Below are positions 1-13,449 of a stretch of DNA of 64,000 bases, one piece after another. Within the stretch, counting starts at the first letter, position 1, and every line of letters starts with the position of its first letter. Source of the DNA: Betaproteobacteria bacterium GR16-43 (GTDB lineage Bacteria > Pseudomonadota > Gammaproteobacteria > Burkholderiales > Usitatibacteraceae); the NCBI GenBank assembly GCA_001953215.1, contig CP019169.1, forward strand, positions 2,604,001-2,668,000, written 5' to 3'. The notes under the pieces were generated by a model. It searched no databases. It saw nothing but the letters and a program-made list of their open reading frames with translations, and was not told where the DNA came from. A program made the translations under genes and the position numbers.

Positions 1-2
1 GA

Positions 3-1355
3 CTACTTCAGCACCAGCGCGATCGCGAGGCCCACGGCCGCCGCGAAGAGCACGACGATGGCGCCGATGGCGACCATGCTGTGCCCGCCGCCGATGCGCG
101 TCTTCTGCGTCACCATGCCCGAGGGCAGCGCGCGCGGGCGCGTGACGTCGGGGTTGGGAAGGCGCACTTCGGGTTTCGGTGCGGCGGCCGGCTCGGCTGC
201 CGCTGCGGCGGCCTTCGCGGCCTCGGCCGCGAGCGGGCTGCCCGGTTCGATCTTGCCCTTGTACGCGCGCATCTTCTGCGTGACCGAGATGTACTCGCGG
301 AAATCCTCGGTCTGGTTGGTCATCGCCGCGAGGCGCAGCGTGGCGTCGAAGGAATCGAAGGTCTTGTCGAGGGGCAGCGGAGAAGCCGTGTCCTCGCCCA
401 CCTGCGGCTTGGCGACCACGTCCTGCGGGATCGGCAGCGTGGAGGTGTCGATCTTCTCCGGCGCGGGCGCGCTCGGGCGCTGCGCGGGAACGGGCTGCGC
501 GGTCGCCTTGAGGGCAGTGGCGGGGCGGCCGTGGTCCATCTGCCGGCGCACCTCGCGCAGGTCGTCGCCCAGTTCCTTGATCGCCTGGTAGCGGTCGTCC
601 AGCGTCTTGGCCATGGCCTTGGCGACGATCAGGTCGAGCATCGCGGGCACGGTGCGGTTGTGGTGCGAGGGCGGCACGGGCGTGGTGTTCACCGTGGCGT
701 ACATGATCGCGTTCACGTTGTCGCCGTCGAACGGGGCCACGCCGGTGAGCGCCTCGTAGAGCACGACCCCCAGCGAGAAGATGTCGCTGCGGGCATCGAT
801 GGTCTTGCCGATCACCTGCTCGGGCGACATGTAGCGCGGCGAGCCGAGGATCAGGCCCGTCATCGTCTTCACGGCGGAGTTGGGCAGGCGCGCGATGCCG
901 AAGTCGGTGATCTTCGCGATGCCGCCGCGCATCACCATGATGTTCGAGGGCTTCACGTCGCGGTGCACGATGTTCTGCTGGTGCGCGAACCAGAGGCCGT
1001 CGGCCACCTGCGCGATGATGTCGACCACGCCTTCGGGCGCCGGCAGCTTGCCGCTCGCGATGATGTCCTTGAGTTCCTGTCCCTCGAGGAATTCCATCGC
1101 CATGTAGGCGACCGACTCGGTCTTGCCCACGTCGTAGATCGTGACGATGTTCGGGTGGTTCAGGCGCCCGGCGGCCTTGATCTCCTGCTGGAAGCGCGCT
1201 TCGTACTCCTCGAGCTCCTGGCGCGACAGGTTCAGGTTGATCGTCTTGATCGCGACCGTGCGGTCGATGATCGGGTCGACGGCCTTGTACACGACGCCCA
1301 TGGCGCCCTGGCCGATCTCCGAGATGATCTTGTACCGTCCCAGCGTTGAAATCAT
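3..1355 (-). CDS. Membrane-anchored serine/threonine protein kinase
   Basis: Eukaryotic-type (Hanks) kinase of 450 aa. The kinase domain covers about residues 7-270: the glycine-rich loop GQGAMG begins near residue 15, the ATP-binding lysine is K37 in VAIK, the catalytic loop HRDVKPSN has H131 and D133, DFGIA follows, and the activation segment ends with SPRYMSPEQ. A proline/alanine-rich linker leads to one C-terminal transmembrane helix in the last 25 residues, so the kinase probably faces the cytoplasm as a tail-anchored protein. There is no extracellular sensor domain. The ATG at 1355 lies 2 nt after the stop of the upstream TPR lipoprotein gene; longer in-frame extensions would read through that gene in another frame and were rejected. 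It is the last gene of a three-gene operon with the lipoprotein and a class III cyclase. Kinase assignment is secure; substrates are unknown. Confidence 0.93.
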   Translation of the reverse strand: MISTLGRYKIISEIGQGAMGVVYKAVDPIIDRTVAIKTINLNLSRQELEEYEARFQQEIKAAGRLNHPNIVTIYDVGKTESVAYMAMEFLEGQELKDIIASGKLPAPEGVVDIIAQVADGLWFAHQQNIVHRDVKPSNIMVMRGGIAKITDFGIARLPNSAVKTMTGLILGSPRYMSPEQVIGKTIDARSDIFSLGVVLYEALTGVAPFDGDNVNAIMYATVNTTPVPPSHHNRTVPAMLDLIVAKAMAKTLDDRYQAIKELGDDLREVRRQMDHGRPATALKATAQPVPAQRPSAPAPEKIDTSTLPIPQDVVAKPQVGEDTASPLPLDKTFDSFDATLRLAAMTNQTEDFREYISVTQKMRAYKGKIEPGSPLAAEAAKAAAAAAEPAAAPKPEVRLPNPDVTRPRALPSGMVTQKTRIGGGHSMVAIGAIVVLFAAAVGLAIALVLK

Positions 1356-1357
1356 GT

Positions 1358-2245
1358 CTAGTTTTTCTTGGGGGGTGTGGCGCCCGCGGTCGGCGGTGTC
1401 ACCGCGGATTTCGTGGCGGCCTTCTCCGCCCTTTCCTTGTCGGCCTTCTCCTTCGCCGCCTTCTCGGCGACCATCCGCTTGCCCTGCGCCTTGGCGGAGG
1501 CGAAGGTCTTGGTCCACTGCGGATGCCCGGCCTCGGCCGGGGACAGGTCGAAGTCCGGGTCGATTTCGTAGATCTTCACGAACTCGGCGCGGCACTGCGG
1601 GTACTTGCTCTCGAGGCACAGGCAGAACGCGGTGTGCTTCATCGCCTTCACCTGGTCGGCCTTGTCCTTCAGGCCTTCCTTCAGCGACAGCTCGAGCAGG
1701 CGATGGGCCTCGGGGTAGTCGCCGGCGTCGTACTTCACCATCCCGTCGGCGAGGAACTGCTCGGCCTTCGCGAGCGGAATGCGCGGGCGCGACGCGGCCG
1801 CGGCGGCTTCGCGCTCGGCGATCAGCTGCGTGCGCACGCTGCGGTACACCGGACCCCAGATCGGGTGGCCGTCCTCGGCCTGCGTGAGCGCGAAGTCGGG
1901 GTTGATCTCGAAGGCGCGGCGGAATTCGTCGCGGCACTGCGCCTCGCGGTTGGAGACGCAGTGGATCATCGCGAGGTACTTGCGCGCGGTGGACTGGTCC
2001 GCCTTGGAGAGCATGCCGTGCTCGAGGGACTGCGCGAGGTTCTTCTGCGCGTTGTCCATGTCGCCGCCATCGAACTGCTTCTGGCCGAGCGCGAGTTGCT
2101 CCGCGGCGCGCGCGCGCAGGGTGCCCTCGGTGATCTGCGGGGAGACCGGCGCGGGCTTCGGCGGATCGCCCAGGCGCTTCTGGAGGTCGGCGCAGGCGCC
2201 GAGCAACAGCAGGGCCGGGAACAGGGCGAGGGCGAGTCGCTTCAT
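1358..2245 (-). CDS. TPR-like lipoprotein
   Basis: 295 aa. The N-terminus MKRLALALFPALLLLGAC is a lipoprotein signal with lipobox LLGAC, so the mature protein should be lipidated at that Cys and sit in the periplasm on a membrane. The body holds two copies of a roughly 115-residue helical unit, each with a pattern like AEQ(F/L)AL/AxGxxxYDxGDxxxAxxxLxxSLExGL, then a conserved-looking segment with C(V/L)SxxxQCRxEFxxxxEIxPDFxLxxAExGHPxW. This is TPR-like alpha-solenoid architecture with two paired Cys-containing motifs. The C-terminus is Lys/Ala-rich and ends in a proline-containing tail. The start overlaps the stop of the cyclase gene (ATGA), which implies translational coupling. A role as periplasmic partner of the flanking cyclase and kinase is inferred from context only. 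Confidence 0.75.
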   Translation of the reverse strand: MKRLALALFPALLLLGACADLQKRLGDPPKPAPVSPQITEGTLRARAAEQLALGQKQFDGGDMDNAQKNLAQSLEHGMLSKADQSTARKYLAMIHCVSNREAQCRDEFRRAFEINPDFALTQAEDGHPIWGPVYRSVRTQLIAEREAAAAASRPRIPLAKAEQFLADGMVKYDAGDYPEAHRLLELSLKEGLKDKADQVKAMKHTAFCLCLESKYPQCRAEFVKIYEIDPDFDLSPAEAGHPQWTKTFASAKAQGKRMVAEKAAKEKADKERAEKAATKSAVTPPTAGATPPKKN

Positions 2246-3561
2246 TGGAAGCGGTGGCGCACGGTGATCTCGTCGCGGGCCTTGAGGTCCAGCGTCTCGA
2301 CGTGCGCGGGGAAGGTGGAGTTGCGGATCTCGATCTTGTACTTGCCCGGATCGAGCTTGAGGGACTTCATCGGCGGGACGACGCCGCGCGCCTTCCCGTT
2401 CACGAACACTTCACCCCAGGGCTGCACCGAGAACACGAGCGTGGCCGGGATGCCGGTGGGCTTCGCGGGATCGGTCGCGGGCTTGGCCACGTCGGGCTTC
2501 GCGGGATCGGCCTTCGTGGGCGTCTTCGAAGGATCGGCCTTCGCGTCGGTCTTCGCGGGAGCGGGCGCGGGAACCTGGCCCGGGGCCGGCGCGGGTTCGA
2601 GCACCTTGCCTTCGGGGCGGATCGGATCGGTTTTCGGATCGGCGGCCTTCGCGGCATCCGGAGCAGGCGCGGGGGCCGGCGCGGGCTCCACGGGCTTCGG
2701 CGGCTCGGCCTTCGCGGGATCGACCTTCGGGGGCTCGGCCTGCGCGATCGTCACGGGAGGCGAGGCCGCGGCGACTTCCGGCGCGGGCGGCGACTTCTTC
2801 GTCGCCACGAGCACGCCCAGCACGATCACGAGCGAGGCCAGGCCCACGGCCAGCATCGTGAGTTTTTTCTTGTCCTGCACGAACGACGGGATGGTGAGCG
2901 TGACCGTGGTGGTGCCGGCGGCCTGGATCTTGGGGCGCGTCACGCTGGGGCTCGTGGTGGAGGCGCGGTCCTGCATGCCGGCGCGGGCCTTCTGGATCGC
3001 GCCCTCGTGGTGGCCCACCACGTAGATCTCGTGCTCGCGCACGTGCTTGTCGGTGCGGGAGCCTTCGTACTGGAACAGCTTCGCGTATTCGCTCGCGAGG
3101 TTCGACACCACGTCGTAGTACGAACGCGACACGACGATCTGCCCGGGGCGCGCGAAGCTCATGATGCGCTGCGCCACGTTGATGCCGTCGCCGATGATGT
3201 TCGGGTGTCCGTTGATGTCCTTCACCAGCTTCACGGGGCCGAGGTTGATGCCCATGCGCACCGCGTCGTCGCTCGAAGCCTCGACCTGGGTTGCCGTCAT
3301 GCCTTCGCGCACCATCGCTTCGCGCAGCGAGAGCGTGACGAACAGCGCATCTTCCGGGTCGCCCAGGAAGCTGATGGCCGCGCCATCGCCCGTGTCCAGG
3401 ATGATCCGGTCGTTGACCGGGATGTCCTTGATCGCTTCGGACAGGTTGTTCGTGAGGCTGGTCTTGAGGCGGATTTGTTCCGTGACCGGCTTCTTCGAAT
3501 AGCCGACGAGGTCGATGAACACGACGCTGCAAATGAACGTTCGGTTGGCCTGATCGAGCAT
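2242..3561 (-). CDS. Class III adenylate/guanylate cyclase-domain protein with PEGA-like domain
   Basis: 439 aa. Residues about 8-190 match the class III nucleotide cyclase homology domain: FIDLVGYS supplies the first metal Asp, GDGAAISF the second, and GDGINVAQRI carries the Asn and Arg expected for transition-state stabilisation, so the site looks competent. One transmembrane helix (LTMLAVGLASLVIVLGVLVA) lies near residues 213-236. A long Pro/Ala/Lys-rich linker follows, and the last 75 residues (VQPWGEVFVNGKARG, LDPGKYKIEIR) resemble a PEGA surface-layer-type beta domain. The topology implied is a cytoplasmic cyclase and a periplasmic PEGA domain. Whether the product is cAMP, cGMP or neither cannot be decided here. 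It is the first gene of the operon with the TPR lipoprotein and the kinase; the ATG at 3561 begins just before the conserved domain. Confidence 0.85.
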   Translation of the reverse strand: MLDQANRTFICSVVFIDLVGYSKKPVTEQIRLKTSLTNNLSEAIKDIPVNDRIILDTGDGAAISFLGDPEDALFVTLSLREAMVREGMTATQVEASSDDAVRMGINLGPVKLVKDINGHPNIIGDGINVAQRIMSFARPGQIVVSRSYYDVVSNLASEYAKLFQYEGSRTDKHVREHEIYVVGHHEGAIQKARAGMQDRASTTSPSVTRPKIQAAGTTTVTLTIPSFVQDKKKLTMLAVGLASLVIVLGVLVATKKSPPAPEVAAASPPVTIAQAEPPKVDPAKAEPPKPVEPAPAPAPAPDAAKAADPKTDPIRPEGKVLEPAPAPGQVPAPAPAKTDAKADPSKTPTKADPAKPDVAKPATDPAKPTGIPATLVFSVQPWGEVFVNGKARGVVPPMKSLKLDPGKYKIEIRNSTFPAHVETLDLKARDEITVRHRFQ

Positions 3562-3688
3562 CGTGCGACCTTGGGATGGAGGCTTTAAGCCCGCCCCTAA
3601 TTAATTGTGGTAAAGCAACAACTTACAGGGCGAATTTCGGGCAAGTCCTAGTCTATCCGATTCCTCGCCGCTACGCCTGTGGCGGACG

Positions 3689-4447
3689 TCACATTCGCAG
3701 GGTTTCCCCGCTGCGGCCCCGGCTGTCGGGTCCCAGCAGGTACAGGTACGACACCGCGACGGATTCGGCGCTCCGCAGCCGAGAGCGATCTTCCCCCGGA
3801 TGGCTCATCGCGCGCTGCGGAGTATTCATGGGTCCGGGCACCAGCACATTCATGCGGGGCGTTCCCGATTTCTCGAGTTCGTCGGCCCAGACCTTCGCCA
3901 GCGCCGGCAGTGCGGACTTGCCGATCGCGAACGCGCCCCAGAACGCCGCGGGATCGAGCCCATGGGTTTCCCCGGTGAACACCACGGAAGCGTCGGGCGC
4001 CGCGGCGAGGAGCGGCAGGCACGCACGGGTGAGCGCCGCGGGCGCGGCGAGGTTCACTCGCAGCAGGACGAGCCACGACTCGAGCCCCTGGTGGGCCAGG
4101 GGCGTGAGCGGCACGAAGTGGCTCGCGCAGTGCGCGATGCCGTCGAGACGTTTCAGCTCGCGGCGAAGGAGGTGCGCCAGCTGCTCGAATTGCGCGGTGC
4201 CCGCCTCCGCGAGGTCGAACGGCACCAGGACGGGCTCGGCCCCGCCGGCGGCCTCGATCGCATCGGCCGTCGCCTCGAGCTTCTTCGGCTTGCGGCCGAG
4301 CAGCGCGACCGTGGCGCCATGCGCGGCGCAGGCCAGGGCCACGGCCTGGCCGAGCCCCTGGCCGGCACCCGTGACCAGGACGGCGCGGCCTTCGAGCAGG
4401 TTGGTCGGCGGGGTGTAGCCGGGCGGCAGGGAGGAGGTCGGGGTCAT
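3689..4447 (-). CDS. YciK-like SDR oxidoreductase with altered active site
   Basis: 252 aa short-chain dehydrogenase/reductase. The Rossmann dinucleotide motif TGAGQGLG starts near residue 26, the HCAS segment stands where NNAG is usual, and [11 protein letters not shown] matches the SDR PG motif. The C-terminal part ([16 protein letters not shown]) resembles E. coli YciK (LYLWLMGDDSRRKTG). The usual YxxxK is FAIGK here: F173 replaces the catalytic Tyr and K177 is kept; the place of the catalytic Ser, 13 residues earlier, is occupied by E160. Classical SDR chemistry is therefore doubtful. The ATG overlaps the hpnE stop (ATGA), so it is the last gene of the squalene operon, but I know of no step in hpnCDE chemistry that needs it. 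The function is left open. Confidence 0.82.
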   Translation of the reverse strand: MTPTSSLPPGYTPPTNLLEGRAVLVTGAGQGLGQAVALACAAHGATVALLGRKPKKLEATADAIEAAGGAEPVLVPFDLAEAGTAQFEQLAHLLRRELKRLDGIAHCASHFVPLTPLAHQGLESWLVLLRVNLAAPAALTRACLPLLAAAPDASVVFTGETHGLDPAAFWGAFAIGKSALPALAKVWADELEKSGTPRMNVLVPGPMNTPQRAMSHPGEDRSRLRSAESVAVSYLYLLGPDSRGRSGETLRM

Positions 4448-5778
4448 CGCTGGTCCAGGTATTCGGAAGTGGCCTTCGCGGCGGCGAGGCCGCTGCGCAC
4501 CGCGCCTTCGAGCGTGGCGGGATAGCCCACGTCGGTGAAGTCTCCCGCGAGCAGCAGGCCGGGCTCGCCGGTTTCGTTCTTCGGGCGAAAGGCGCCCGGC
4601 GTGCACGCAAACGTGGCGCGCCGCTCGCTGATGGCCTTGGTCCATTCGGGCGCGGGCAACGGACCGAATGCCGCGTCGATCTCCCGGTGCGCGAGCGTGC
4701 CGAGCACGTCCTGGTCGAGTTCCTCGTGCGCGCCCGAGGCGGAGATGACGGCCGCCAGCAGGCCGCGCACGCCCGAGATGGCCTCGCGATCGAAGACCCA
4801 CTGCACGTGCCCCCCCACGAGGCCGACCATCGGGAAGGGCAGGTGCACGGACGCGTCGTACTGGAGGTACACCGTGGTGATGGGTTCGTGCTTCAGGTTC
4901 TGCAGCCGGGCCGTGAGCTCGTCCAGGCGCGCGACCGGTTCCAGCAGCGCGGGGACCTGGAACGGCGCCACGGCGCACACCACTGCGTCGAAGGTCCGGG
5001 CCGAGGCGCCCGTGCGCACGTTCCACGCTTGTCCCGAAGCCTCCACCGAGAGGATGCGGGCCCCGAGCACGATTTCGGCGCCGCGCTCCCCGAGCCACGC
5101 GAGGGCCGCATCCGGAAACAGCGTCGAGAGGTCCACCGAGGGAATGACCAGGTCGGAGTCGGCGCGGGTGCCGAAGAGGGCATCGCGAAGCACATGGACG
5201 AAGACCTGCGCATCCGCGTTCGCCGCGGGCGTGTTCAGTGCCGCGACGCACAGCGGCTCCCAAAGCAATTCCCTCGTGGCCGGCGGTTGCTCGTGCCGCT
5301 CGAGCAGCGCCGCGACCGTGACGCCGGGTGCGACGCGAAACTCCGCGCGGCGCAGCGAGAGCCCGAATCGCATCGCGGCCAGGCGCTCGCGCCAGGTGAG
5401 GCCGTCGGCCGTGAGCATCGCGACCAGCAGGTGCAGCGGCGCGGGCAAGCGCGGCGCACGCATCGCGAGCCGCCCCGCGACGCGCAGCGTGAGCGGGCAG
5501 CGCAGGATCGCCGAATCGGGCACGCCCACTTCCTTCATCAGCGCCAGGGTGTCGCGATAGGCGCCGAGCAGCAGGTGCTGGCCGTTGTCGAGCGCCGCTC
5601 CGCGATACTCCACGCGGCGCGCGCGGCCGCCGGCGGTGCGATTCGCCTCGAAGACCGTGACCACGCGCCCCTGGCGCACCAGGGCCACCGCGGCCGCGAG
5701 GCCTGCGTAGCCCGCGCCGATGATCGCGATGCGTTGCGGGGAGGGCGGCGCCGCTCGCGTCGCCGCGCCGGCGCTCAA
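4444..5778 (-). CDS. hpnE: Hydroxysqualene dehydroxylase (squalene-associated FAD-dependent desaturase)
   Basis: About 444 aa flavoprotein of the amine-oxidase/phytoene-desaturase family. The FAD-binding motif [12 protein letters not shown] lies near residues 18-30, followed by [13 protein letters not shown] and [11 protein letters not shown], which are typical of HpnE. The C-terminal flavin motif is [24 protein letters not shown] in outline (residues about 410-433). In the HpnCDE route HpnE reduces hydroxysqualene to squalene. I chose the TTG at 5778 because it overlaps the hpnD stop (TTGA) and gives a normal family length; a GTG at 5790 is the alternative. No ATG exists between the hpnD end and the FAD motif. 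It is coupled to hpnD upstream and to the SDR downstream. Confidence 0.9.
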   Translation of the reverse strand: MSAGAATRAAPPSPQRIAIIGAGYAGLAAAVALVRQGRVVTVFEANRTAGGRARRVEYRGAALDNGQHLLLGAYRDTLALMKEVGVPDSAILRCPLTLRVAGRLAMRAPRLPAPLHLLVAMLTADGLTWRERLAAMRFGLSLRRAEFRVAPGVTVAALLERHEQPPATRELLWEPLCVAALNTPAANADAQVFVHVLRDALFGTRADSDLVIPSVDLSTLFPDAALAWLGERGAEIVLGARILSVEASGQAWNVRTGASARTFDAVVCAVAPFQVPALLEPVARLDELTARLQNLKHEPITTVYLQYDASVHLPFPMVGLVGGHVQWVFDREAISGVRGLLAAVISASGAHEELDQDVLGTLAHREIDAAFGPLPAPEWTKAISERRATFACTPGAFRPKNETGEPGLLLAGDFTDVGYPATLEGAVRSGLAAAKATSEYLDQR

Positions 5779-6608
5779 GACGACACCCACGTCTTCCACG
5801 CGATCCAGAGCTTGCGCAGCGGCGTGAGCGCGATGCGGCGGTCGAGGACGTCGAATCCGTCGCGCCGGATTTCCGAGAGCAGCGTGCGGTAGATCGCCGC
5901 CATGATGAGGCCGGCCCGCTGGTCGCGGCGGTCTTCGGGCGCGAGCTTCGCGAAGGCTTCCTCGTAGTAGCGCTCCGCGCGCTCGTACTGGAGGGCCATG
6001 AGGCCGCGGAACGCGTCGCCGCCCTTGCGTGCGAGGATGTCCTCGGGCGTGAGGCCGTGCGCCGCCAGTTCGTCGACCGGCAGGTACACGCGGCCGCGGC
6101 GGGCATCCTCGCCCACGTCCCGGATGATGTTGGTGAGCTGGAACGCGATGCCGAGCGCTTCGGCGTATTCGAGTGAGGCGGGATTGCGATAGCCGAAGAT
6201 CGACGCCGAGAGCTGGCCCACCACGCCGGCGGCGCGATGGCAGTAGAGGCGCAGCGCCTCGAAATCCGCGTAGCGCCGGTGCGTGAGGTCCATCTCCATG
6301 CCGTCGACGATTTCGTTCATGCGGGCCGCATCGAGGCGGCACGAAGCGATGAACGGCGACAGCGCCTTCGTGACCGGATGCTGCGGCTGGCCGGTGAAGA
6401 GGTTCGCGATCTCGGTGCGCCACCACGCGAGCTTGATGCGCGCGACGTCGGGTTCCATCGTCTCGTCGACGATGTCGTCGACCTCGCGGCAGAACGCGTA
6501 GAGCGCCGTGATCGCCCGCCGGCGCTCCGGGGGCAGGAACAGGAAGCTGTAGTAGAAGCTCGAGCCGCTCTGTGCGGCCTTCTGCTGGCAGTATTCGTCG
6601 GGGGTCAT
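5775..6608 (-). CDS. hpnD: Presqualene diphosphate synthase
   Basis: 277 aa trans-prenyltransferase of the squalene/phytoene synthase family. The first Asp-rich motif DDIVD is at residues 44-48 and the second, DVGED, at 164-168, followed by ARRGRVYLP; both bind Mg-diphosphate in this family. N-terminal [15 protein letters not shown] and AWWRTEI are typical of HpnD. It condenses two farnesyl diphosphates to presqualene diphosphate, the first step of the HpnD-HpnC-HpnE route to squalene. The ATG immediately follows the hpnC stop with no spacer, and the stop overlaps the hpnE start. No squalene-hopene cyclase gene lies in this window, so the downstream hopanoid genes must be elsewhere if present. 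Confidence 0.94.
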   Translation of the reverse strand: MTPDEYCQQKAAQSGSSFYYSFLFLPPERRRAITALYAFCREVDDIVDETMEPDVARIKLAWWRTEIANLFTGQPQHPVTKALSPFIASCRLDAARMNEIVDGMEMDLTHRRYADFEALRLYCHRAAGVVGQLSASIFGYRNPASLEYAEALGIAFQLTNIIRDVGEDARRGRVYLPVDELAAHGLTPEDILARKGGDAFRGLMALQYERAERYYEEAFAKLAPEDRRDQRAGLIMAAIYRTLLSEIRRDGFDVLDRRIALTPLRKLWIAWKTWVSS

Positions 6609-7421
6609 CTAAAGGCGCAACAACGCGCGTCCCAGGATGCGGGCCCAATCGCCCTTGCCCAAGATGGGGCGATGCCGGAAGACATCGCCTCGCGCGGCGT
6701 CGATTTTATCGAGAATCCGCGTACCTCCCGCGACAACCGCGCGGATTTCGAGTCCCATGCGTCCCGGCAACGTTCGTCCGAGCGGGGCACCCGAGCGCAG
6801 CAGCTCGCGCGAACGCGTGCATTGGAAAGCCATGAGCGCGGGCCATGCGCCGCCGCCGTCGCCCGCGGCGATCGCGGCCTCGGAGACCCCGAAGCGCGCG
6901 AGGTCCTCCTGCGGGATGTAGACGCGACCCTTCGGCCAGTCCACCGCCACGTCCTGCCAGAAATTGATGAACTGCAGCGCCGAGCAGATCGCATCGGAGC
7001 GCGCGAGGCTTTCGGCGTCGGTGCGCCGGAAAAGGTGCAACAAGAGGCGGCCGACCGGGTTCGCGGAGCGGCGGCTGTAGTCGAGCAGCTCGCCGTAATC
7101 GCGGTAGCGTTTCTTCACCACGTCCTGCGAGAACGCGTCGATCAGGTCGCGCAGCAGGCCGATCGGCAAGGCGTGGGCGCGGATCGCGTGCGCCAGGCGC
7201 TCGAACGGCGCCTCGGCGGGTGTGGCCCCCGCTTCGATCGCGTCCAGCGCGCGGCTGTAGGCGGCCAGGCCGGCGAGGCGCTCGGCGTCGGTCGCGTCTC
7301 CCTCGTCGGCGATGTCGTCCGCGCCGCGGGCGAAGGCGTAGATCGCCTCGACCGGCGCGCGCAGGCGCGCGGGCAACAGCCAGGACGCGACCGGGAAATT
7401 CTCGTAGTGGTCGACAGGCAA
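6609..7421 (-). CDS. hpnC: Hydroxysqualene synthase (squalene synthase HpnC)
   Basis: 270 aa squalene/phytoene synthase-family protein. The Asp-rich motifs are DDIADE at residues 35-40 and DVAVD at 157-161, the latter in [20 protein letters not shown], which is diagnostic for HpnC. It converts presqualene diphosphate to hydroxysqualene. The N-terminus [16 protein letters not shown] matches HpnC starts, and the initiator is TTG at 7421; no in-frame ATG precedes the conserved region. It is the first gene of hpnC-hpnD-hpnE-SDR, with a perfect -10 hexamer about 30 nt upstream. Each downstream gene is adjacent or overlapping, so the operon is tightly coupled. Confidence 0.93.
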   Translation of the reverse strand: MPVDHYENFPVASWLLPARLRAPVEAIYAFARGADDIADEGDATDAERLAGLAAYSRALDAIEAGATPAEAPFERLAHAIRAHALPIGLLRDLIDAFSQDVVKKRYRDYGELLDYSRRSANPVGRLLLHLFRRTDAESLARSDAICSALQFINFWQDVAVDWPKGRVYIPQEDLARFGVSEAAIAAGDGGGAWPALMAFQCTRSRELLRSGAPLGRTLPGRMGLEIRAVVAGGTRILDKIDAARGDVFRHRPILGKGDWARILGRALLRL

Positions 7422-7451
7422 GGGGCGTCGGGAAGCTTTTGAATTTCCTCG

Positions 7452-7457
7452 ATTATA
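7452..7457 (-). promoter_or_regulatory. Putative -10 element of the hpn operon
   Basis: A perfect TATAAT on the minus strand ends about 30 nt before the hpnC TTG. No good -35 hexamer is visible at 16-18 nt, so this is only a -10 match. It lies back-to-back with a second TATAAT on the plus strand ahead of tRNA-Leu, giving a divergent promoter region. Confidence 0.45.
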
Positions 7458-7506
7458 TCCAGCCGGAGGCGGTTATCACCGGGTCCCGGGGACCCCCGCT
7501 TTGGGG

Positions 7507-7512
7507 TATAAT
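7507..7512 (+). promoter_or_regulatory. Putative -10 element of tRNA-Leu/tig
   Basis: TATAAT lies 9 nt before the first base of the tRNA-Leu gene, the spacing expected for a tRNA promoter. No convincing -35 box is seen upstream, where the sequence is a G/C run. Transcription could continue into tig, since no terminator with a T-run separates them. Confidence 0.5.
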
Positions 7513-7521
7513 TTTGCGACC

Positions 7522-7606
7522 GCGAAAGTGGCGGAATTGGTAGACGCACTGGATTTAGGTTCCAGCGCCGAAAGGCATGTGGGTTCGAGTCCCTCCTTTC
7601 GCACCA
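7522..7606 (+). tRNA. tRNA-Leu(TAG)
   Basis: 85 nt including an encoded CCA. Acceptor arm GCGAAAG pairs with CTTTCGC, the discriminator is A, and the D-loop has GGTAGACGC. The anticodon stem CTGGA/TCCAG encloses TTTAGGT, giving anticodon TAG. The long variable arm and the T-arm GGGTTCGAGTCCC fit a class II tRNA-Leu. Confidence 0.95.
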
Positions 7607-7677
7607 GGTCGCTTCCCACCGGGCATACCCGGTCCGCCCTCGCCACGGCATCAGGGAAAACTAACAAGGAAAATGCT

Positions 7678-8991
7678 ATGCAGCAGGCAGTCCAGAACAC
7701 GTCCAGTCCGCTCGAACGCAACCTCACGGTGTCGGTGCCCATCTCCGAGATCGAGAAGGAGATCGACGCACGCCTCAAGAAGCTCGCGCGCACGGTGCGC
7801 ATGGAAGGCTTCCGTCCCGGCAAGGTTCCCCTGAAGATGGTCGAGCGCCAGTTCGGCTACCAGGTCCGCAATGAAGTCGTGAGCGACTCGGTGCAGCGTT
7901 CGTTCGTGGATGCCGTGAAGGGCCAGAACTACCGCGTGGCGGGCTTCCCGCGCTTCCAGCCGGTGCAGTCCTCGCCGGGTGCCACGCCGACCAACATCGA
8001 GTTCACCGCCACCTTCGAGGTCTATCCCGAAGTGAACATGGGTGACCTCGCGGGCGCGAAAGTCACGCGTCCCCAGGTGAAGGTGGGCGACGAGAACGTG
8101 GCCAAGACGCTGGAGACCCTCCGCAAGCAACGCGCCACGTTCGAGAAAGTCGAGCGCGCCGCGGCGGTCGGCGACCTCGTGAACGTCGATTTCCGCGGCA
8201 CCATCGGCGGCGCGCCGTTCGAAGGCAACGAAGCGAAGAATTTCGCGGTGGTCCTGGGCGAATCCCAGATGCTGCCGGACTTCGAGGCGGCCATCGCGGG
8301 CCTGAAGGCCGGCGAAACCAAGGTGTTCCCGCTCAAGTTTCCCGACGACTATGCCGATGCCGTGAAAGGCAAGACGGCCGAATTCACCGTGACCGTGAAC
8401 CAGGTCGCGGCGCCGAACCTTCCGGTGCTGGATTCGGCCTTCGCCACGCAATTGGGCGTCGAGAGCGGCGACATCGAGCAGTTGAAGCGCGAAGTGCGCG
8501 AGAACATCGAGAAGGAAGTCGACAAGCGCGTGAAGGGCCAGGTAAAGGACCAGGTGATGGAAGCCCTGCTGGGCGCCGCCACCTTCGAACTGCCGCGCGC
8601 CCTCGTCGACCAGGAAGTGCAGCGCATGCAGCAGGCGGCCATCGAGGAGTTGAAGTCCCGCGGGATGACCACCAATCAAATGGCGTTGCCGGCGGAACTC
8701 TTCACCGAGCGGGCCACGCGCCGCGTGAAGCTGGGCTTGCTCGTCGCCGACCTCGTGAAGCGAAACGACCTCGTTCCGAAGCCCGAGCAGGTGAGGAAGG
8801 CGGTCGAGGCGCATGCCGACAGCTACGAGCACCCCGACCAGCTGGTGCGCTGGTTCTACAACGACCCCAGCCGGCTCGCCGATGTCGAGGCGGTTGTGAT
8901 GGAGGACAACGTCGTAGAATGGGCCCTGGGCAAGATGAAGGTCGCAGACGAGCCCACCGGCTTCGACGACCTGATGGGAAAGAAAGCGTGA
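7678..8991 (+). CDS. tig: Trigger factor, ribosome-associated chaperone and PPIase
   Basis: 437 aa. The N-terminal ribosome-binding domain (residues about 1-120) carries the signature [17 protein letters not shown], the loop that docks beside the exit tunnel. An FKBP-type PPIase domain follows at about 160-245 ([31 protein letters not shown]), then the helical C-terminal arm region. It holds nascent chains and assists folding in the cytosol. The ATG at 7678 has AAGGA 7 nt upstream and matches the family N-terminus after a short lead; longer in-frame extensions run back through the tRNA and are not real. Its stop overlaps a GTG that could extend clpP. It heads the classic tig-clpP-clpX-lon cluster. 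Confidence 0.97.
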   Translation: MQQAVQNTSSPLERNLTVSVPISEIEKEIDARLKKLARTVRMEGFRPGKVPLKMVERQFGYQVRNEVVSDSVQRSFVDAVKGQNYRVAGFPRFQPVQSSPGATPTNIEFTATFEVYPEVNMGDLAGAKVTRPQVKVGDENVAKTLETLRKQRATFEKVERAAAVGDLVNVDFRGTIGGAPFEGNEAKNFAVVLGESQMLPDFEAAIAGLKAGETKVFPLKFPDDYADAVKGKTAEFTVTVNQVAAPNLPVLDSAFATQLGVESGDIEQLKREVRENIEKEVDKRVKGQVKDQVMEALLGAATFELPRALVDQEVQRMQQAAIEELKSRGMTTNQMALPAELFTERATRRVKLGLLVADLVKRNDLVPKPEQVRKAVEAHADSYEHPDQLVRWFYNDPSRLADVEAVVMEDNVVEWALGKMKVADEPTGFDDLMGKKA

Positions 8992-8993
8992 CC

Positions 8994-9635
<642 letters not shown>

Positions 9636-9654
9636 CGATCGCGCACGAGGAACC

Positions 9655-10923
<1,269 letters not shown>

Positions 10924-10960
10924 CCGCGCGGTCCTTGCCCGGTACGTCCCCCGCCTGGGG

Positions 10961-10989
10961 CTTGCGGGTTGGTTTCGCCGCCCCCACGT
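10961..10989 (+). promoter_or_regulatory. Putative heat-shock (sigma-32) promoter of lon
   Basis: CTTGCGG (10961-10967), a 14-nt spacer, then CCCCACGT (10982-10989). The E. coli sigma-32 consensus is CTTGAAA, 11-16 nt, CCCCATNT; the first four bases of the -35 and all but one specified base of the -10 match. It lies 39 nt before the lon ATG. lon is a heat-shock gene in many proteobacteria, so the location is sensible, but G/C-rich DNA makes chance matches to CCCC easy. Confidence 0.45.
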
Positions 10990-11028
10990 ATTCCCCAATG
11001 CATTCGTAGTCCATTCCAGGAAAGCCCC

Positions 11029-13434
<2,406 letters not shown>

Positions 13435-13449
13435 GCCGGGAGCTCGAAC

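Noticed and set aside
7607-7677. Terminator between tRNA-Leu and tig (ACCGGG-CATA-CCCGGT)
   Set aside because: The stem is only 6 bp and no T-run follows; read-through into tig is more likely.
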